This document shows, piece by piece, positions 7,366 to 16,049 of a stretch of DNA of 64,000 bases. Source of the stretch: Streptomyces alfalfae (GTDB lineage: Bacteria; Actinomycetota; Actinomycetes; Streptomycetales; Streptomycetaceae). The translations under genes were made by a program, and so were the position numbers. The DNA is taken from contig NZ_QEXM01000043.1 in the NCBI RefSeq assembly GCF_004127445.1, positions 434,001 through 498,000 on the forward strand. The letters are read 5' to 3'. How positions within the stretch are numbered: position 1 is the stretch's first letter; each line of letters starts with the position of its first letter. The notes under the pieces were generated by a model that had not been told where the DNA came from, searched no databases, and saw nothing but the letters and a program-made list of their open reading frames with translations.

Positions 7366-9108
7366 ATGGTCCCCAAGATCCACAAGCGCGGGAAGCGCAC
7401 CATCGGCCTGATCTACTACCTCTACGGCCCCGGCAAGGCCGAGGAACACATCGACCCGCATCTGGTGGCGTCATGGGATCACGCCGCCCCTGACCCCGGT
7501 CGCGACGCGCAGGCCACCTACCAGCGACTCCAGCAACTCCTGGACCAGCCCCTCGCGCTCCTCAATGACAAGCAGCGGGCGAAGAAGCACGTATGGCACC
7601 TGTCGGTGCGCAACGGTCCGACCGACCGGATCCTCACGGACGAGGAGTGGGGCGACGTTGCCCGCCGCATGGTGGCCGCCGCCGGCATCGACGACCCCGA
7701 CCAGGGCGCAGGCTGCCGGTGGGTCGCCGTCCGGCACGCCGACGACCACATCCACATTCTTGCGACGCTCGCCCGTGAAGACGGCTACCGGCCCGACCTG
7801 GACCGCGACGCCGACCGGGTCCAAGCCGAGGCCCGGCGCTTGGAGAAGGAGCTGGGCCTGCGCCGTCTCAAGCCCGGCGACGGCACCGCAGCGAAGCGGC
7901 CCACCAGCGCCGAACGCCACAAAGCGATGCGGCAGGGTCGCGAGCGCACCGCCCGCGAAGAGCTACGCGAAACCGTACGACGCGCGGTGAGCGGAGCGCG
8001 GAGTGACGAGGAGTTCTTCGACCGGCTCGCCGCCGCCGGCCTCCTGATCCGCAAGCGCGCAGCGCCCTCCGGTGACCTGCTCGGATACAAGGTTGCCCTG
8101 CCCGACGACGTGAACAAGGACGGCGAGCCGGTGTTCTACCCCGGCGCGCGCCTGGCTCCCGACCTGTCCTTGCCTCGCATCCGCGAGCGGTGGTCCGGTG
8201 ATGCGCAGGATGTCCCTGCGGCCCGGCGGGAGGAAGCGATTCGTACGGGGCCGGGCAGTCCGGCCTCCGCGCGCCGCGGCACGGCATCGGCCGTGTGGCA
8301 GGCCGTGCTCGTCGTCGAACACGGCGAGGACGGGGTCGCCGCCGCCCACATCTCCGCGGTCGGCGAGGTCCTGGACGCCCTCGCGAAGACATCCGCCGCT
8401 CACACCCGCCGCGAACTGCACGACGCCGCAACGGCCTTCGAACGGGCCTCGCGCTCTCACGTCCGCGCCGTACGCGGGCACGATCGAGCCCTGCGGCAGG
8501 CCGCCCGCGACCTCGTCCAGGGCGGCCCGGCCCTCGGCCGCGGTGAGGACGGAGCCACCACGGCGATGGCGATCGACATGCTGTTCTTCCTGATCACCGC
8601 CACCGCGCACTGGCACGCCAGGAAGGGCCACGCCCAGCAGGCCGAGGCCGCCACCCGAGCTGCCGAACACCTGCGCACCGCTTACCAGGCCGCCTCTGCC
8701 CAACCGCTCGGTGTGCTATACCAGCGCGGCCGACGTCTGAGCCGGCCGGTGCTCCAGCGGCAGACCGCGCTGCTGCGCGAGGCGCTCCCGGAACTGGCCG
8801 AGCAGATCCTCGCCGAACCCGGCTGGTACGCCCTGGCCGCGACCATCACGGAAGCCGAAGCCGCCGGCCACGACCCGGCCGCCTTCCTGTCCGACGTTGC
8901 CGCTCGGCGCGACCTGGGCACCGCGGACTCCATCAGCGACGTGCTCGTATGGCGGATGCGGCGGACAGCCGACCTGCCCGCCGATGCCTCCCAGCTTCCC
9001 GAGACCAGCACCGCAGTGAACCGGTCCGCGACGCGCAGGGCGACGACCAGGCCCTCCGCGCCCGGCAGGCGGCGCAGCGGAGAGGAGTCACCGCGTCGGG
9101 CCCGATAA
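7366..9108 (+). CDS. Relaxase/mobilisation nuclease
   Basis: This 580-residue relaxase would nick oriT and stay attached to the transferred strand. The histidine metal-binding motif of the relaxase superfamily is visible at residues 124-130 (HADDHIH), preceded by HVWHLSVR at 75-82, which matches the conserved strand of actinobacterial MOB relaxases. The catalytic tyrosine is probably among Y17, Y18 and Y20 (LIYYLYGPG). The C-terminal 300 residues are helical and charged, as is usual. It directly follows MobC in the same direction. Confidence 0.88.
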   Translation: MVPKIHKRGKRTIGLIYYLYGPGKAEEHIDPHLVASWDHAAPDPGRDAQATYQRLQQLLDQPLALLNDKQRAKKHVWHLSVRNGPTDRILTDEEWGDVARRMVAAAGIDDPDQGAGCRWVAVRHADDHIHILATLAREDGYRPDLDRDADRVQAEARRLEKELGLRRLKPGDGTAAKRPTSAERHKAMRQGRERTAREELRETVRRAVSGARSDEEFFDRLAAAGLLIRKRAAPSGDLLGYKVALPDDVNKDGEPVFYPGARLAPDLSLPRIRERWSGDAQDVPAARREEAIRTGPGSPASARRGTASAVWQAVLVVEHGEDGVAAAHISAVGEVLDALAKTSAAHTRRELHDAATAFERASRSHVRAVRGHDRALRQAARDLVQGGPALGRGEDGATTAMAIDMLFFLITATAHWHARKGHAQQAEAATRAAEHLRTAYQAASAQPLGVLYQRGRRLSRPVLQRQTALLREALPELAEQILAEPGWYALAATITEAEAAGHDPAAFLSDVAARRDLGTADSISDVLVWRMRRTADLPADASQLPETSTAVNRSATRRATTRPSAPGRRRSGEESPRRAR

Positions 9109-9320
9109 GTACACCGGACGGCACGCAGGCTCCCCGGATCGCCGCTGTGCCGTACCGAGACATGCGTCGTGGCCTCCTCGTCACCCGGGCAGCCGAGAGG
9201 CCACACCCGTGCTGACCTGGCCGAAGGGACTGTGGACGTTGTGAATTGAAACCGCCGAGGGCGTGGGGCACGATCATGAAACGCGCAGGACGAGGTGCCA
9301 AGGTAGAGGAGGACGCCAGG

Positions 9321-9764
9321 GTGTTTCACCGAATACGCCGCAGGGCGAAGGGGCCGAGCGAGGCTCAGAAGCGGTTCGCCGAGCTGCACGCGCAGATGCA
9401 GGGACAGGTCCCGCCCGGCATCGGAGTGCCGGCGCCCGAGCCGCAGCCCGCCGAGCCGACCGCCATCGTGGACGACTTCCTCCCGCCGGAGCTGCGGGTG
9501 CCGAGCCACGACCAGGTCGAGGGCAAGATGATGCCGTGGAAGCAGCCCCTGGTCCTCGACGGCGAGATGGCCACCTGCGCCGAGTGCAGCGCGTACCGGG
9601 ACTGGCTCATCCTCTCCACCCGCGGTGAGATCTGGCTGCGCTGCAGGGCCGGACACCAGCAGCTGGAGACGCGCATCGACACCGCCTGGTACAACCGGCA
9701 CTCCGGGCCGGCGGACTCGACGCACGCCACGTTCGAGGACTGCCTGCGCCACCTCGGGCACTGA
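9321..9764 (+). CDS. Conserved zinc-binding-like protein
   Basis: This 147-residue protein starts at GTG 9321, chosen because AGAGGAGGA lies 8 bases upstream. An ATG at 9276 is in frame but has no ribosome site. The C-terminal half carries CAECSAYRDW and LRCRAGHQQLETRIDTAWY, a CxxC...CxxxH arrangement that could hold one zinc. It follows the relaxase by 210 bases. I know no function for it. Confidence 0.6.
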   Translation: MFHRIRRRAKGPSEAQKRFAELHAQMQGQVPPGIGVPAPEPQPAEPTAIVDDFLPPELRVPSHDQVEGKMMPWKQPLVLDGEMATCAECSAYRDWLILSTRGEIWLRCRAGHQQLETRIDTAWYNRHSGPADSTHATFEDCLRHLGH

Positions 9765-9843
9765 CCACCACTCCTACGACCCCACCGGGCCCGAGGGCCC
9801 GCACTGACCACCCGTCGCCTAACACCAAGGGGTCAGTTCCGTC

Positions 9844-10536
9844 ATGCGCGTTCGCGTCGCCACCACCGCACTCGGCATCACCGCCGCCCTCCTCGCCGTG
9901 CCCGCCTGCTCCACCGACACCACTGGGTCCGAGCACCGGACCTCCTCCTCCCGTACGGGAAAGCCGACCGAGGTCGCCCAGGAGCCGGCCGCGCTCTCCT
10001 CGGCCGCGCTCGAGTCCCGCCTGCTCGACCCGCGCGACCTCGGCAGCGGCTACCTTCCCAAGCCGGAGCGTCCGGCCCAGCACGATGACGTCACCGTCCT
10101 CGGCTGCCCGGCCCTGAGCGAGCTGGGCGGTGACGCGGCAACTGGCGGCACACTCGCCTTCCCGCACAAGGCGAAGGCGGACTTCACCTACGGCTACAGC
10201 TCCTCGGAGATCTCCGAGGAGCTATACAGCGACAGCGTGAAGAAGCTCTCCGATGGCACCGGCCGGATCTTCGACGCCATGACAGGCTGCCCGGCCTATC
10301 AGGTCGTCGCCGGTGGCACCCAGGTCGACGTGACCTCGCAGAAGCTGCCCGCGCCCAGCGTCGGCGGTGATGAGCGGTGGAGCCTGCTCCTGACGTTCAT
10401 CGCCGGGGGCCGGAGCACCGTGGTCAAGCAGACCGCGATCCGCGACGGCAGCCTGCTGCTGGTCCTCTCCGGCTCCCCGGCCCTCGTCGACCGCCACCTC
10501 GACAAGGCCCTCGCCAAGGCCACGGCAACGAGCTGA
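9844..10536 (+). CDS. Secreted lipoprotein, sensor-domain-like
   Basis: This 230-residue protein has a classical lipoprotein signal: a charged start, a hydrophobic core and the lipobox VPAC with the cysteine near residue 21. The mature part (LDPRDLGSGYLPKP, later MTGCPAYQVVAGGTQVDVTS) resembles the extracellular PknH-C/sensor-like fold of many actinobacterial lipoproteins. Two cysteines (in VLGCPALS and TGCPAY) could form a disulphide, as in that fold. A strong terminator hairpin follows at 10554, so it is likely monocistronic. The ligand is unknown. Confidence 0.65.
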   Translation: MRVRVATTALGITAALLAVPACSTDTTGSEHRTSSSRTGKPTEVAQEPAALSSAALESRLLDPRDLGSGYLPKPERPAQHDDVTVLGCPALSELGGDAATGGTLAFPHKAKADFTYGYSSSEISEELYSDSVKKLSDGTGRIFDAMTGCPAYQVVAGGTQVDVTSQKLPAPSVGGDERWSLLLTFIAGGRSTVVKQTAIRDGSLLLVLSGSPALVDRHLDKALAKATATS

Positions 10537-10553
10537 CCTGCGTGCACGTCACG

Positions 10554-10588
10554 CTGCTGCCTCCGACCGTCGCGGTCGGGGGCAGCAG
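10554..10588 (+). terminator. Strong hairpin terminator after the lipoprotein gene
   Basis: A 16-bp stem (10554-10569 with 10573-10588, one G-T pair) closes a TCG loop 17 bases after the lipoprotein stop. It lacks a long T-run, as is common in Streptomyces. Confidence 0.7.
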
Positions 10589-10645
10589 TGCGTTATGGGC
10601 TAAGCGCTGACGACCCGACCGGCCACTTCGCCCGGGAAACAAGAA

Positions 10646-10679
10646 AGTCCGGCACCCCCAACTGGGAGGATGCCGGACT
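10646..10679 (-). terminator. Hairpin terminator for the leftward DUF317 operon
   Basis: AGTCCGGCA and TGCCGGACT form a 9-bp stem with further C/G pairing inside. On the minus strand it is followed by the T-rich run TTTCTTGTTT. It lies 28 bases past the stop of the leftward gene ending at 10708. Confidence 0.7.
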
Positions 10680-10707
10680 GCGATCGTCGAGAGGGGTGCG
10701 CGGGACG

Positions 10708-11529
10708 CTAGATGGCCGGCGCGCGCAGGAGGCGCTCCTGGGTGACCTCGGGCAGGACCCGCCGCAGGACCGGTGCGGTCGAGCTGAGGGAGGCGACGAA
10801 GGCGGCGACGACATCGTGCGGGACGCTGGCGGCGAACGAGGCCACCCACAGAAGCGGGGCGCCGAGTACGGGCTCGGCCCACGCCTGCCATCCGGCCGGT
10901 CTCGTCTCGTCGTCCTCGGCGGACAGGGCCCGTGGGTCGCCGTCCTGGATGAGGGGCGGCACCTCCCCCAGGCTGATGTGCGAGGTGAACGTGGGGTCCG
11001 TCGCCGCCGCCTGGGGTTGGTCGATGTCGCGGAACCAGCCGTGGGCGGCGACAGCGTCAAGGACCAGGTCGGGTCTGGCGAGCGCCGAGGCAGGCTGGTT
11101 GCTTGCGTCGAGCGCGAGGAGGAAGTCGACCACCGCCTCGCCGGGGACGTCGCGGGTGAAGTAGGCCGACCACTGGGCGAGCGGGCTGCTCGCCTCGGCT
11201 CGGGCGGAGATCTGCCAGGCGATCGGCAGCCCGCCCAGGTGGAACGGTTCGTCCGCCAGGCCCCACTGGGCCCAGCGCAAGGCGTCGGGGCTGATGTGCA
11301 GGACGGTGCTGCGCAGGACCTGGCGGTCCTCCGGTTCCTCGTCCGGCTCGTGCCGTCCGCGGACGATCGTCAGGCTCGTCCAGCCCAGGCCGGCGAGCGC
11401 GTCGGTGACGACGTCGTAGAGGCGTCCATCGTCACCGGCCAGGTGCCGGGGGCCGACCCAGAACGCGGGCTGGCCGCAGCGCGGGGCGGACGGGTCGGGC
11501 GGAAGATCGGGGTACAGGGGCGCCTCCAA
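10708..11529 (-). CDS. DUF317 domain protein
   Basis: This 273-residue protein has two copies of the DUF317 fold. Each includes a segment like PLAQWSAYFTRDVPGEAVVD or PLLWVASFAASVPHDVVAA. DUF317 proteins are abundant in Streptomyces and on its plasmids and have no proven role. It is the last gene of a leftward group with the 96-residue protein just upstream (gap 15 bases). A terminator follows. The TTG/ATG start choice is not certain. Confidence 0.7.
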   Translation of the reverse strand: MEAPLYPDLPPDPSAPRCGQPAFWVGPRHLAGDDGRLYDVVTDALAGLGWTSLTIVRGRHEPDEEPEDRQVLRSTVLHISPDALRWAQWGLADEPFHLGGLPIAWQISARAEASSPLAQWSAYFTRDVPGEAVVDFLLALDASNQPASALARPDLVLDAVAAHGWFRDIDQPQAAATDPTFTSHISLGEVPPLIQDGDPRALSAEDDETRPAGWQAWAEPVLGAPLLWVASFAASVPHDVVAAFVASLSSTAPVLRRVLPEVTQERLLRAPAI

Positions 11530-11544
11530 GGGCTCGGTGTGGGT

Positions 11545-11835
11545 CTAGTTGCCGCCGGCACGGCGGCGAGGGCGGCGCGGGGGTGCCTGGACGGGGCCCT
11601 GCCACGTCAGGGCGATGGCGACCTCCGGCGGAAGGTGGCCGAGCTGTGCGTCTGGGTCCGCCCCTTCGGCGAGGTAGACGACGGTCTGGCCGGTCTCGTC
11701 GACCGACTGCAGGACCTGCGCCAAGCGGTGCGCCATCGGGAAGAACGGGTTCATGGCCTGGCGGACCGGAGCGCTCCGGTCGCAGCCAGACAACAGATCG
11801 ATGAGATCGCCGATGGTCATCTCCGGGGACGTCAC
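11545..11835 (-). CDS. Small conserved partner of DUF317 proteins
   Basis: This 96-residue protein begins MTSPEMTIGDLIDLLSGCDR and contains QTVVYLAEGADPDAQLGHLP. I recall this combination beside DUF317 genes in Streptomyces, but its function is unknown. It ends in an arginine-rich tail. It is co-directional with the DUF317 genes on both sides. Confidence 0.6.
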   Translation of the reverse strand: MTSPEMTIGDLIDLLSGCDRSAPVRQAMNPFFPMAHRLAQVLQSVDETGQTVVYLAEGADPDAQLGHLPPEVAIALTWQGPVQAPPRRPRRRAGGN

Positions 11836-11940
11836 GGACAGCCTCCTGGGGTTCGAGGGAAACGGGGGCGGTGGAGCCGGGCCGGCCTACGGCACCGCCA
11901 GCGCTCATGGGACGGGCGCTATGTATCGGTGGCCGCGTGG

Positions 11941-12294
11941 TCAGAGGCGGCGTGAGGTCTCCAGCACCCTCGCCACGGTGGCGGCGACGATGTCGGCCGG
12001 CGACTCGGTGTCGAACGACAGGTGGTAGCCGCAGACCTGGGCAGTGCCGGCGACAGCGATCTTCCACCCCTCGCCGTCCGTGCCGGGTCGGCCCTGCGGA
12101 AACCAACCGAGGTAGAACCGGCCATCCTTGGAGCTGACGTGAACGTCCGCGCGATCATCAACGATCAGGTGGAAGTCCTCGGCCGAGAACTGGTCCATGA
12201 CCAGAGTCGGCTGACCGGGGCCGAGCTGCCACTCCCGCAGCCGCAGGGCTTCGACGGTGGTGGAGAAACCGGGGCCCGCAGGGGCTACGGTCAC
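11941..12294 (-). CDS. Short single-domain DUF317 protein
   Basis: This 117-residue protein carries one DUF317 repeat (FHLIVDDRADVHVSSKDGRF, then WKIAVAGTAQV). The GTG at 12294 is preferred over a TTG at 12300 because the GAGG site is 9 rather than 3 bases upstream. It heads the leftward DUF317 group. The role is unknown. Confidence 0.55.
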   Translation of the reverse strand: MTVAPAGPGFSTTVEALRLREWQLGPGQPTLVMDQFSAEDFHLIVDDRADVHVSSKDGRFYLGWFPQGRPGTDGEGWKIAVAGTAQVCGYHLSFDTESPADIVAATVARVLETSRRL

Positions 12295-12545
12295 GAGCAA
12301 TCACCTCTCTGACCTGGGGTTTCTAGCAAGGTCGTCTACGTTGACATGCCCTCGCACCCGTTGGCCAGGCTTTCCGAGATCTTTCCTGTCTGCCCCCGGC
12401 GAACTGTTGTCCGTTGGCACCGAACCCAGTCGTTTTGCCATCGAACCGAGCCCCGCCGATTCCGGCATGCCTCTGCCAGCAACAGAGCCGCGCCACCGTG
12501 ACCGCGACGGACACGCTCCGGCGGCCCGTTGGGGGAGGGGAAGCC

Positions 12546-13040
12546 CTACGGCCGGGGCTTGCAGGGCTCCCCGTAGGTCTCGACAACGTCGCGAGCCTGC
12601 CAGGCCAGTCGGTAGGCGAGGACGTAGTAGCAGCGCGCCAGCTGCAGGGCGCACACACGCAAGACCTCCCAGCTCGATGCGATGGCCCGCTTCGGGTCGC
12701 TCGGCGCGACGCCGACCGCGTCCTCAAGGCTCAGGCCGGTGACGATCTTGGGGATGTCGGCACTGGTGCGCACGGAGGTGAGCCAGTCGGGTACCGGCTG
12801 CACCGCGGCCGGTCGCCCCCGGGCCGCAACCCACCGATCACGCAGATCGTCTGCGTCTGCGCCGAGCGCGGCGGCGAGCCGTTCCACCACAGGCCAGGTG
12901 GGCAGGCGGCGCCCCGCGAAGGCGTCGCTGATCGTGCTCTTGCCGTACCCGGTCTGTGTCGCCATGTGCCGTGTGGAGGGGACGCCCGCCGCGGCGTGCA
13001 ACTGGCGGAGATGGTGGGCGAAGCCCTCAACTGCGGTCAC
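12546..13040 (-). CDS. XRE-family transcriptional regulator
   Basis: This 164-residue regulator starts at GTG 13040, with GGAGG 5 bases upstream. The helix-turn-helix is near residues 15-65 (MATQTGYGKSTISDAFAGR, then WPVVERLAAALGADADDL). The second half has a hydrophobic stretch (LRVCALQLARCYYVLAYRLA) that may be an oligomerisation or membrane-facing helix. A long inverted repeat lies 60-90 bases upstream of its start, in the gap to a divergent membrane-protein gene. Autoregulation and control of that neighbour are likely. Confidence 0.7.
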   Translation of the reverse strand: MTAVEGFAHHLRQLHAAAGVPSTRHMATQTGYGKSTISDAFAGRRLPTWPVVERLAAALGADADDLRDRWVAARGRPAAVQPVPDWLTSVRTSADIPKIVTGLSLEDAVGVAPSDPKRAIASSWEVLRVCALQLARCYYVLAYRLAWQARDVVETYGEPCKPRP

Positions 13041-13100
13041 GGCAACCTCCGGTGCTGCGTCTGTGCCCGCCCAGCGTAGAGGCGTCCGGTACCGCTGTCC

Positions 13101-13131
13101 GGCCGTGTCCGGCATCCGTCCGGACACGGCC
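13101..13131. promoter_or_regulatory. Perfect 12-bp inverted repeat, probable operator
   Basis: GGCCGTGTCCGG and CCGGACACGGCC flank a 7-base spacer. The pair sits in the 281-base divergent gap between the XRE gene (start 13040) and the gene at 13322. Extra TGTCCGG or CGGACA copies occur nearby (13096, 13153, 13166). There is no T-run, so an operator is favoured over a terminator. Confidence 0.6.
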
Positions 13132-13321
13132 GCAACCGTGCCGGAGTGCTGTCCGGACGCCCGTCGGACACAGTTTTGTTGACGTTGCCGCCCCGCAATT
13201 GGTCGTCTCGGGCACCAGGCCCGGACACGCAGGCGCAGCGGTGAGCTGCACGTCCCGCCGGGGTCGAAGCCGAGTGGGCCCGCTCCCGCGCGCAAGCCAA
13301 GGCAAGGAAGAAGGCCGCCTG

Positions 13322-13621
13322 ATGAGCACCCCGACGCAGCAGCCGGAGCCGTACCCCGTACCGCCAGCGCCCCGGCCGGGCGCGACGCGTGTGACGGGCG
13401 CCACCGTACTCGGCGGAGGCGCCGCGATCAGCGCGCTCACCTTCGTGGGCGCCCCATGGTGGGTGGTCACCATCGCCACGCTGCTCGCGATCGTGACACC
13501 CGGCACGATCCTCTTGGTCCAGGCCGTCGTCCCCCAGGACTCCGAGCACAAGCGCGACCTCTGGCTGGCCCTGATCCGGTTCCTGGAACGCCGCCGGAGG
13601 ACCAGCCGGAACCGCCGGTGA
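13322..13621 (+). CDS. Small two-helix membrane protein
   Basis: This 99-residue protein has a proline-rich start and two hydrophobic helices at about residues 24-45 and 47-68 (WWVVTIATLLAIVTPGTILL). It ends in a basic cytoplasmic tail with an arginine cluster. AAGGAAG lies upstream of the ATG. It is transcribed away from the XRE regulator across the inverted-repeat operator. I recognise no family. Confidence 0.55.
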   Translation: MSTPTQQPEPYPVPPAPRPGATRVTGATVLGGGAAISALTFVGAPWWVVTIATLLAIVTPGTILLVQAVVPQDSEHKRDLWLALIRFLERRRRTSRNRR

Positions 13622-13661
13622 GCACCCGCCGACGCCCCCCAAGCGCCACAGCGCCGAGGAA

Positions 13662-13691
13662 GGGCCCGACGGTAGCGACGACCTCGGGCCC
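13662..13691 (+). terminator. Hairpin after the small membrane protein gene
   Basis: GGGCCCGA (13662-13669) pairs with TCGGGCCC (13684-13691) across a 14-base loop, 41 bases past the stop codon. The rest of 13622-13920 is AT-rich for this genome (about 13740-13810). It probably carries the promoter of the next gene, with TTGACG at about 13892. Confidence 0.5.
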
Positions 13692-13920
13692 CTCCATTGC
13701 GGTAAGCGTGCCGGAAACCAGCGGCGCGCTCACCGAATGGTCAGGCCAAGACAAGATTAACAACCAACCTGGCTATCTATGGCACGCAGTTCGCAACATA
13801 TAGCACACAACTGGGGCATTCAGCAACGAACCCTGTCGCCTCGGCCTTTATCGCAGTGATGTCGGACCGGCCAGATAGACTTCAGCCGGTCTTGACGAAC
13901 GAGGAACTGAGAGGAGGAAG

Positions 13921-14505
13921 TTGACTGAGATGAGCGAGCCCGAGCCGCCAACGCCAGGATCGTGTGACCTTGAGCTGGTAATCGCCACCAATCAACTGGA
14001 TGTCGGGTTCGACATCACCGGCGTTGAATTGTTGATCCTCGAAGAGGAGATTCACCAAGCAGTTCGTGACCCGCGAGTTCGTGAGGCCATGACTCTGGGC
14101 TGGGATTCTGACGACTTCCGGAAGATCTTCGAAGAGCGGCTACTGGGCAGCAAGGCTCACGCTGGCCCGGCACTCACGTACGTACATGCCGAAAGCGCGA
14201 AGACCCGACTCGCGAAGGCAGCGGACGCCCTTCGCGACGCGCAAGGTGTTCACGACCCAAGTCTCGTATCTGAATATCTCGCTGCCCTAGCAGATCTGCT
14301 CGCCTACTACGTGAGCTTTCAGCGCCGCAGCTTGATGGCTCTACTCGCGTCGTTGACGCCAAGGCCGGCTGACTGCGTGAACTGGGCACCGCGACCTCTT
14401 GATAGATCACCCCAGGTCGCTCCTCGCGGCCCAAACCCCGCCTTCCCCGTGATCAGTCTTCGGGGCGGGCGCAGCGCGCTGGGGAGCGCCGTACTAGCTG
14501 CTTAA
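13921..14505 (+). CDS. Hypothetical protein
   Basis: This 194-residue protein is mostly acidic and helical (LLILEEEIHQAVRDPRVREA), with no motif I recognise. AGGAGG lies 3 bases before TTG 13921 and 12 bases before ATG 13930, so either could be the start. Codon use is less GC-biased than neighbours, hinting at recent acquisition. The last 30 residues are low-complexity and may be spurious. Confidence 0.5.
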   Translation: MTEMSEPEPPTPGSCDLELVIATNQLDVGFDITGVELLILEEEIHQAVRDPRVREAMTLGWDSDDFRKIFEERLLGSKAHAGPALTYVHAESAKTRLAKAADALRDAQGVHDPSLVSEYLAALADLLAYYVSFQRRSLMALLASLTPRPADCVNWAPRPLDRSPQVAPRGPNPAFPVISLRGGRSALGSAVLAA

Positions 14506-14534
14506 GCGACCCGCCGACCGTCGTAAGCCGGAAG

Positions 14535-14759
14535 GTGCAAGTCGTGTTCTTTCTGCCGGATTCTGCCCCGTGGTGGGCTCTCTTGGGCATCGCATCTTTG
14601 TTCATCGTCGTGACCGGTGTGGGGGTTGTCCTGCGAGCGGTCTGGCCGCAGCGGTCGAGTGACCGCAAGGAGCTGCTAATGCAACGTCAGCGCGCGCGAG
14701 AGCAAGAGCGCAAGCGTCGTGAGCGTCGGCAGCAGCGGGAGGTAGAGAACCGGGAGTGA
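14535..14759 (+). CDS. Small single-pass membrane protein
   Basis: This 74-residue protein has one hydrophobic helix at about residues 10-35 (LLGIASLFIVVTGVGVVLRA) and an arginine/glutamine-rich, probably coiled tail (RAREQERKRRERRQQREVEN). GTG 14535 is used as start. It lies 29 bases after the previous gene. The function is unknown. Confidence 0.5.
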   Translation: MQVVFFLPDSAPWWALLGIASLFIVVTGVGVVLRAVWPQRSSDRKELLMQRQRAREQERKRRERRQQREVENRE

Positions 14760-14771
14760 GTGGCGGGCGGC

Positions 14772-14915
14772 ATGGGGGATGACAAGCTCAACTTCCTCCC
14801 TCCGCAGGGGCCTCATCGAAAGGTCGAGCCTAAGAACCGCGTTGTTCCTAGAACCTTCGACTCATCTGCGCAATGGCGCCCGTTCAGAGGTCATCTCAAC
14901 TGGCTTGATCACTAG
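14772..14915 (+). CDS. Small ORF, 47 residues
   Basis: ATG 14772 opens a 47-residue frame (MGDDKLNFLPPQGPHRKVEP, ending HLNWLDH) 12 bases after the preceding membrane-protein gene. Composition and wobble bases look coding, and the two genes could be co-translated. No family is recognised. It could equally be chance. Confidence 0.35.
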   Translation: MGDDKLNFLPPQGPHRKVEPKNRVVPRTFDSSAQWRPFRGHLNWLDH

Positions 14916-14919
14916 AGCT

Positions 14920-15165
14920 GTGGCCGTGATGGCGATGGTGGAGCGTCTGATGCCGAATGGGCTGTGGGTGCTGTTCCAGCGGGTGGTTCCGGCCGCTCCG
15001 GTGCAAGCCCAAGGTGGCGGCCGGCGCAGGTATGGGGATCGGCAGGAGCTGGCGGCCATCGTGTTCGTGGCCACGACAGGCCGAACCCCGGCGGCAGCTG
15101 CCGCCGGGGTTCGGGGAGACGTGTTGGAGTGCTCGCCTTAGCCCGGCACGATCGTTCATGAAACG
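14920..15165 (+). pseudogene. IS5-like transposase remnant (N-terminal fragment)
   Basis: The frame from about 14920 reads VERLMPNGLWVLFQRVVPAA and RRRYGDRQELAAIVFVATT. This is the conserved N-terminal domain of IS5-type transposases. After about 60 residues the match jumps frame (RQLPPGFGE in the next register) and then stops near 15165, where the acetyltransferase gene ends. No terminal repeats or catalytic residues remain. Confidence 0.6.
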
Positions 15166-15887
15166 CTGGCCCGCCAGGTTCCGCCGAGTTCGGCAAGATG
15201 CCTGCGCATTGCACCGCGCTGCTCCTCAAGGTCCTGCGAGGCGGGAGACAGAAGATAGACATTGTCTCGGTAGGGACGGAATCCCAGGCTCTCCCACCCC
15301 TGGGCAATTTTGGCGTTCACGCGGTCCCACTCGGCTCTGGCCGTCAGCCGATGGCTGCTGAGATCGGTGATGCCGGGCGAACAGGCGACGGCCCGGCAGC
15401 CGGCCATGAGCCGGGTGATCACCTCGCAGGCAAGCACGGCCGCCAGGCCGTGCCCGCGCCATGGCGGATCCAGCGTCACGCGATTCATGACGAGCAGCGC
15501 TGAGCCGACGTACTCCAGCCGTTCGCTGACTTCGTCGGTGAAGGAACCCGTCTCGGGATCAAGGAGGGCCTGCGCGGTCTCGTACAGTTCCTCCGACTCC
15601 TCCTCCATGGCCCAGTAGGCGTTGCGGCCTCGGTCGAGGTGCACCCGGTAGAACGTCATGGAGCCGACGGCTACATCCTCGACCGTGCACGAGGAGCAAT
15701 CAGCAGTCGCACACCCGCTGGGGCTGACGGGCTCGTGATGTTCACCTTGGGCGCGTCGTCGGTGCAGGATGGCCACGTTCCAGCACTCGAGCGTGTCAGC
15801 CTTGAGGGTGTCCCAGAGTCCGTCTTCGTAGGAGATGCGCAGGTGTAGCTCGGAGGGGTCGCCTGGCAGCGGGGAGGGCTCGATCAC
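15156..15887 (-). CDS. GNAT-like acetyltransferase
   Basis: This 243-residue protein has a GNAT-type acetyl-CoA motif near residues 130-150 (LDPPWRGHGLAAVLACEVI), preceded by a strand YVGSALLVMNRV. An N-terminal stretch contains CATADCSSC, whose cysteines might bind metal or be structural. The substrate is unknown. Its 3' end overlaps the IS remnant by about 10 bases. It stands alone on this strand. Confidence 0.6.
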   Translation of the reverse strand: MIEPSPLPGDPSELHLRISYEDGLWDTLKADTLECWNVAILHRRRAQGEHHEPVSPSGCATADCSSCTVEDVAVGSMTFYRVHLDRGRNAYWAMEEESEELYETAQALLDPETGSFTDEVSERLEYVGSALLVMNRVTLDPPWRGHGLAAVLACEVITRLMAGCRAVACSPGITDLSSHRLTARAEWDRVNAKIAQGWESLGFRPYRDNVYLLSPASQDLEEQRGAMRRHLAELGGTWRASVS

Positions 15888-16049
15888 GGCCGCAGCGTAA
15901 CGAGGTGTCCGCGCGTTCGTGAATAACGGACCCCCAGCTCAGGGCTGGCATGCCCACGCCTACGCCGAGGCGAGGAGTTCGTGCGCTGGGACCCACGGTC
16001 CCTCGCCTAGCTGAAGGCCGGCTGTTCCTCCTGATTCGTCCGCGGCAGC

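Noticed and set aside
10554..10679. Two adjacent hairpins as a regulatory riboswitch
   Set aside because: Each hairpin lies directly after the stop of a gene on its own strand (10536 and 10708), so paired convergent terminators explain both.
14957..15361. Rightward 134-residue frame overlapping the acetyltransferase
   Set aside because: Only its first part matches the IS5-like remnant in a shifted frame; the rest is antisense to the acetyltransferase gene.
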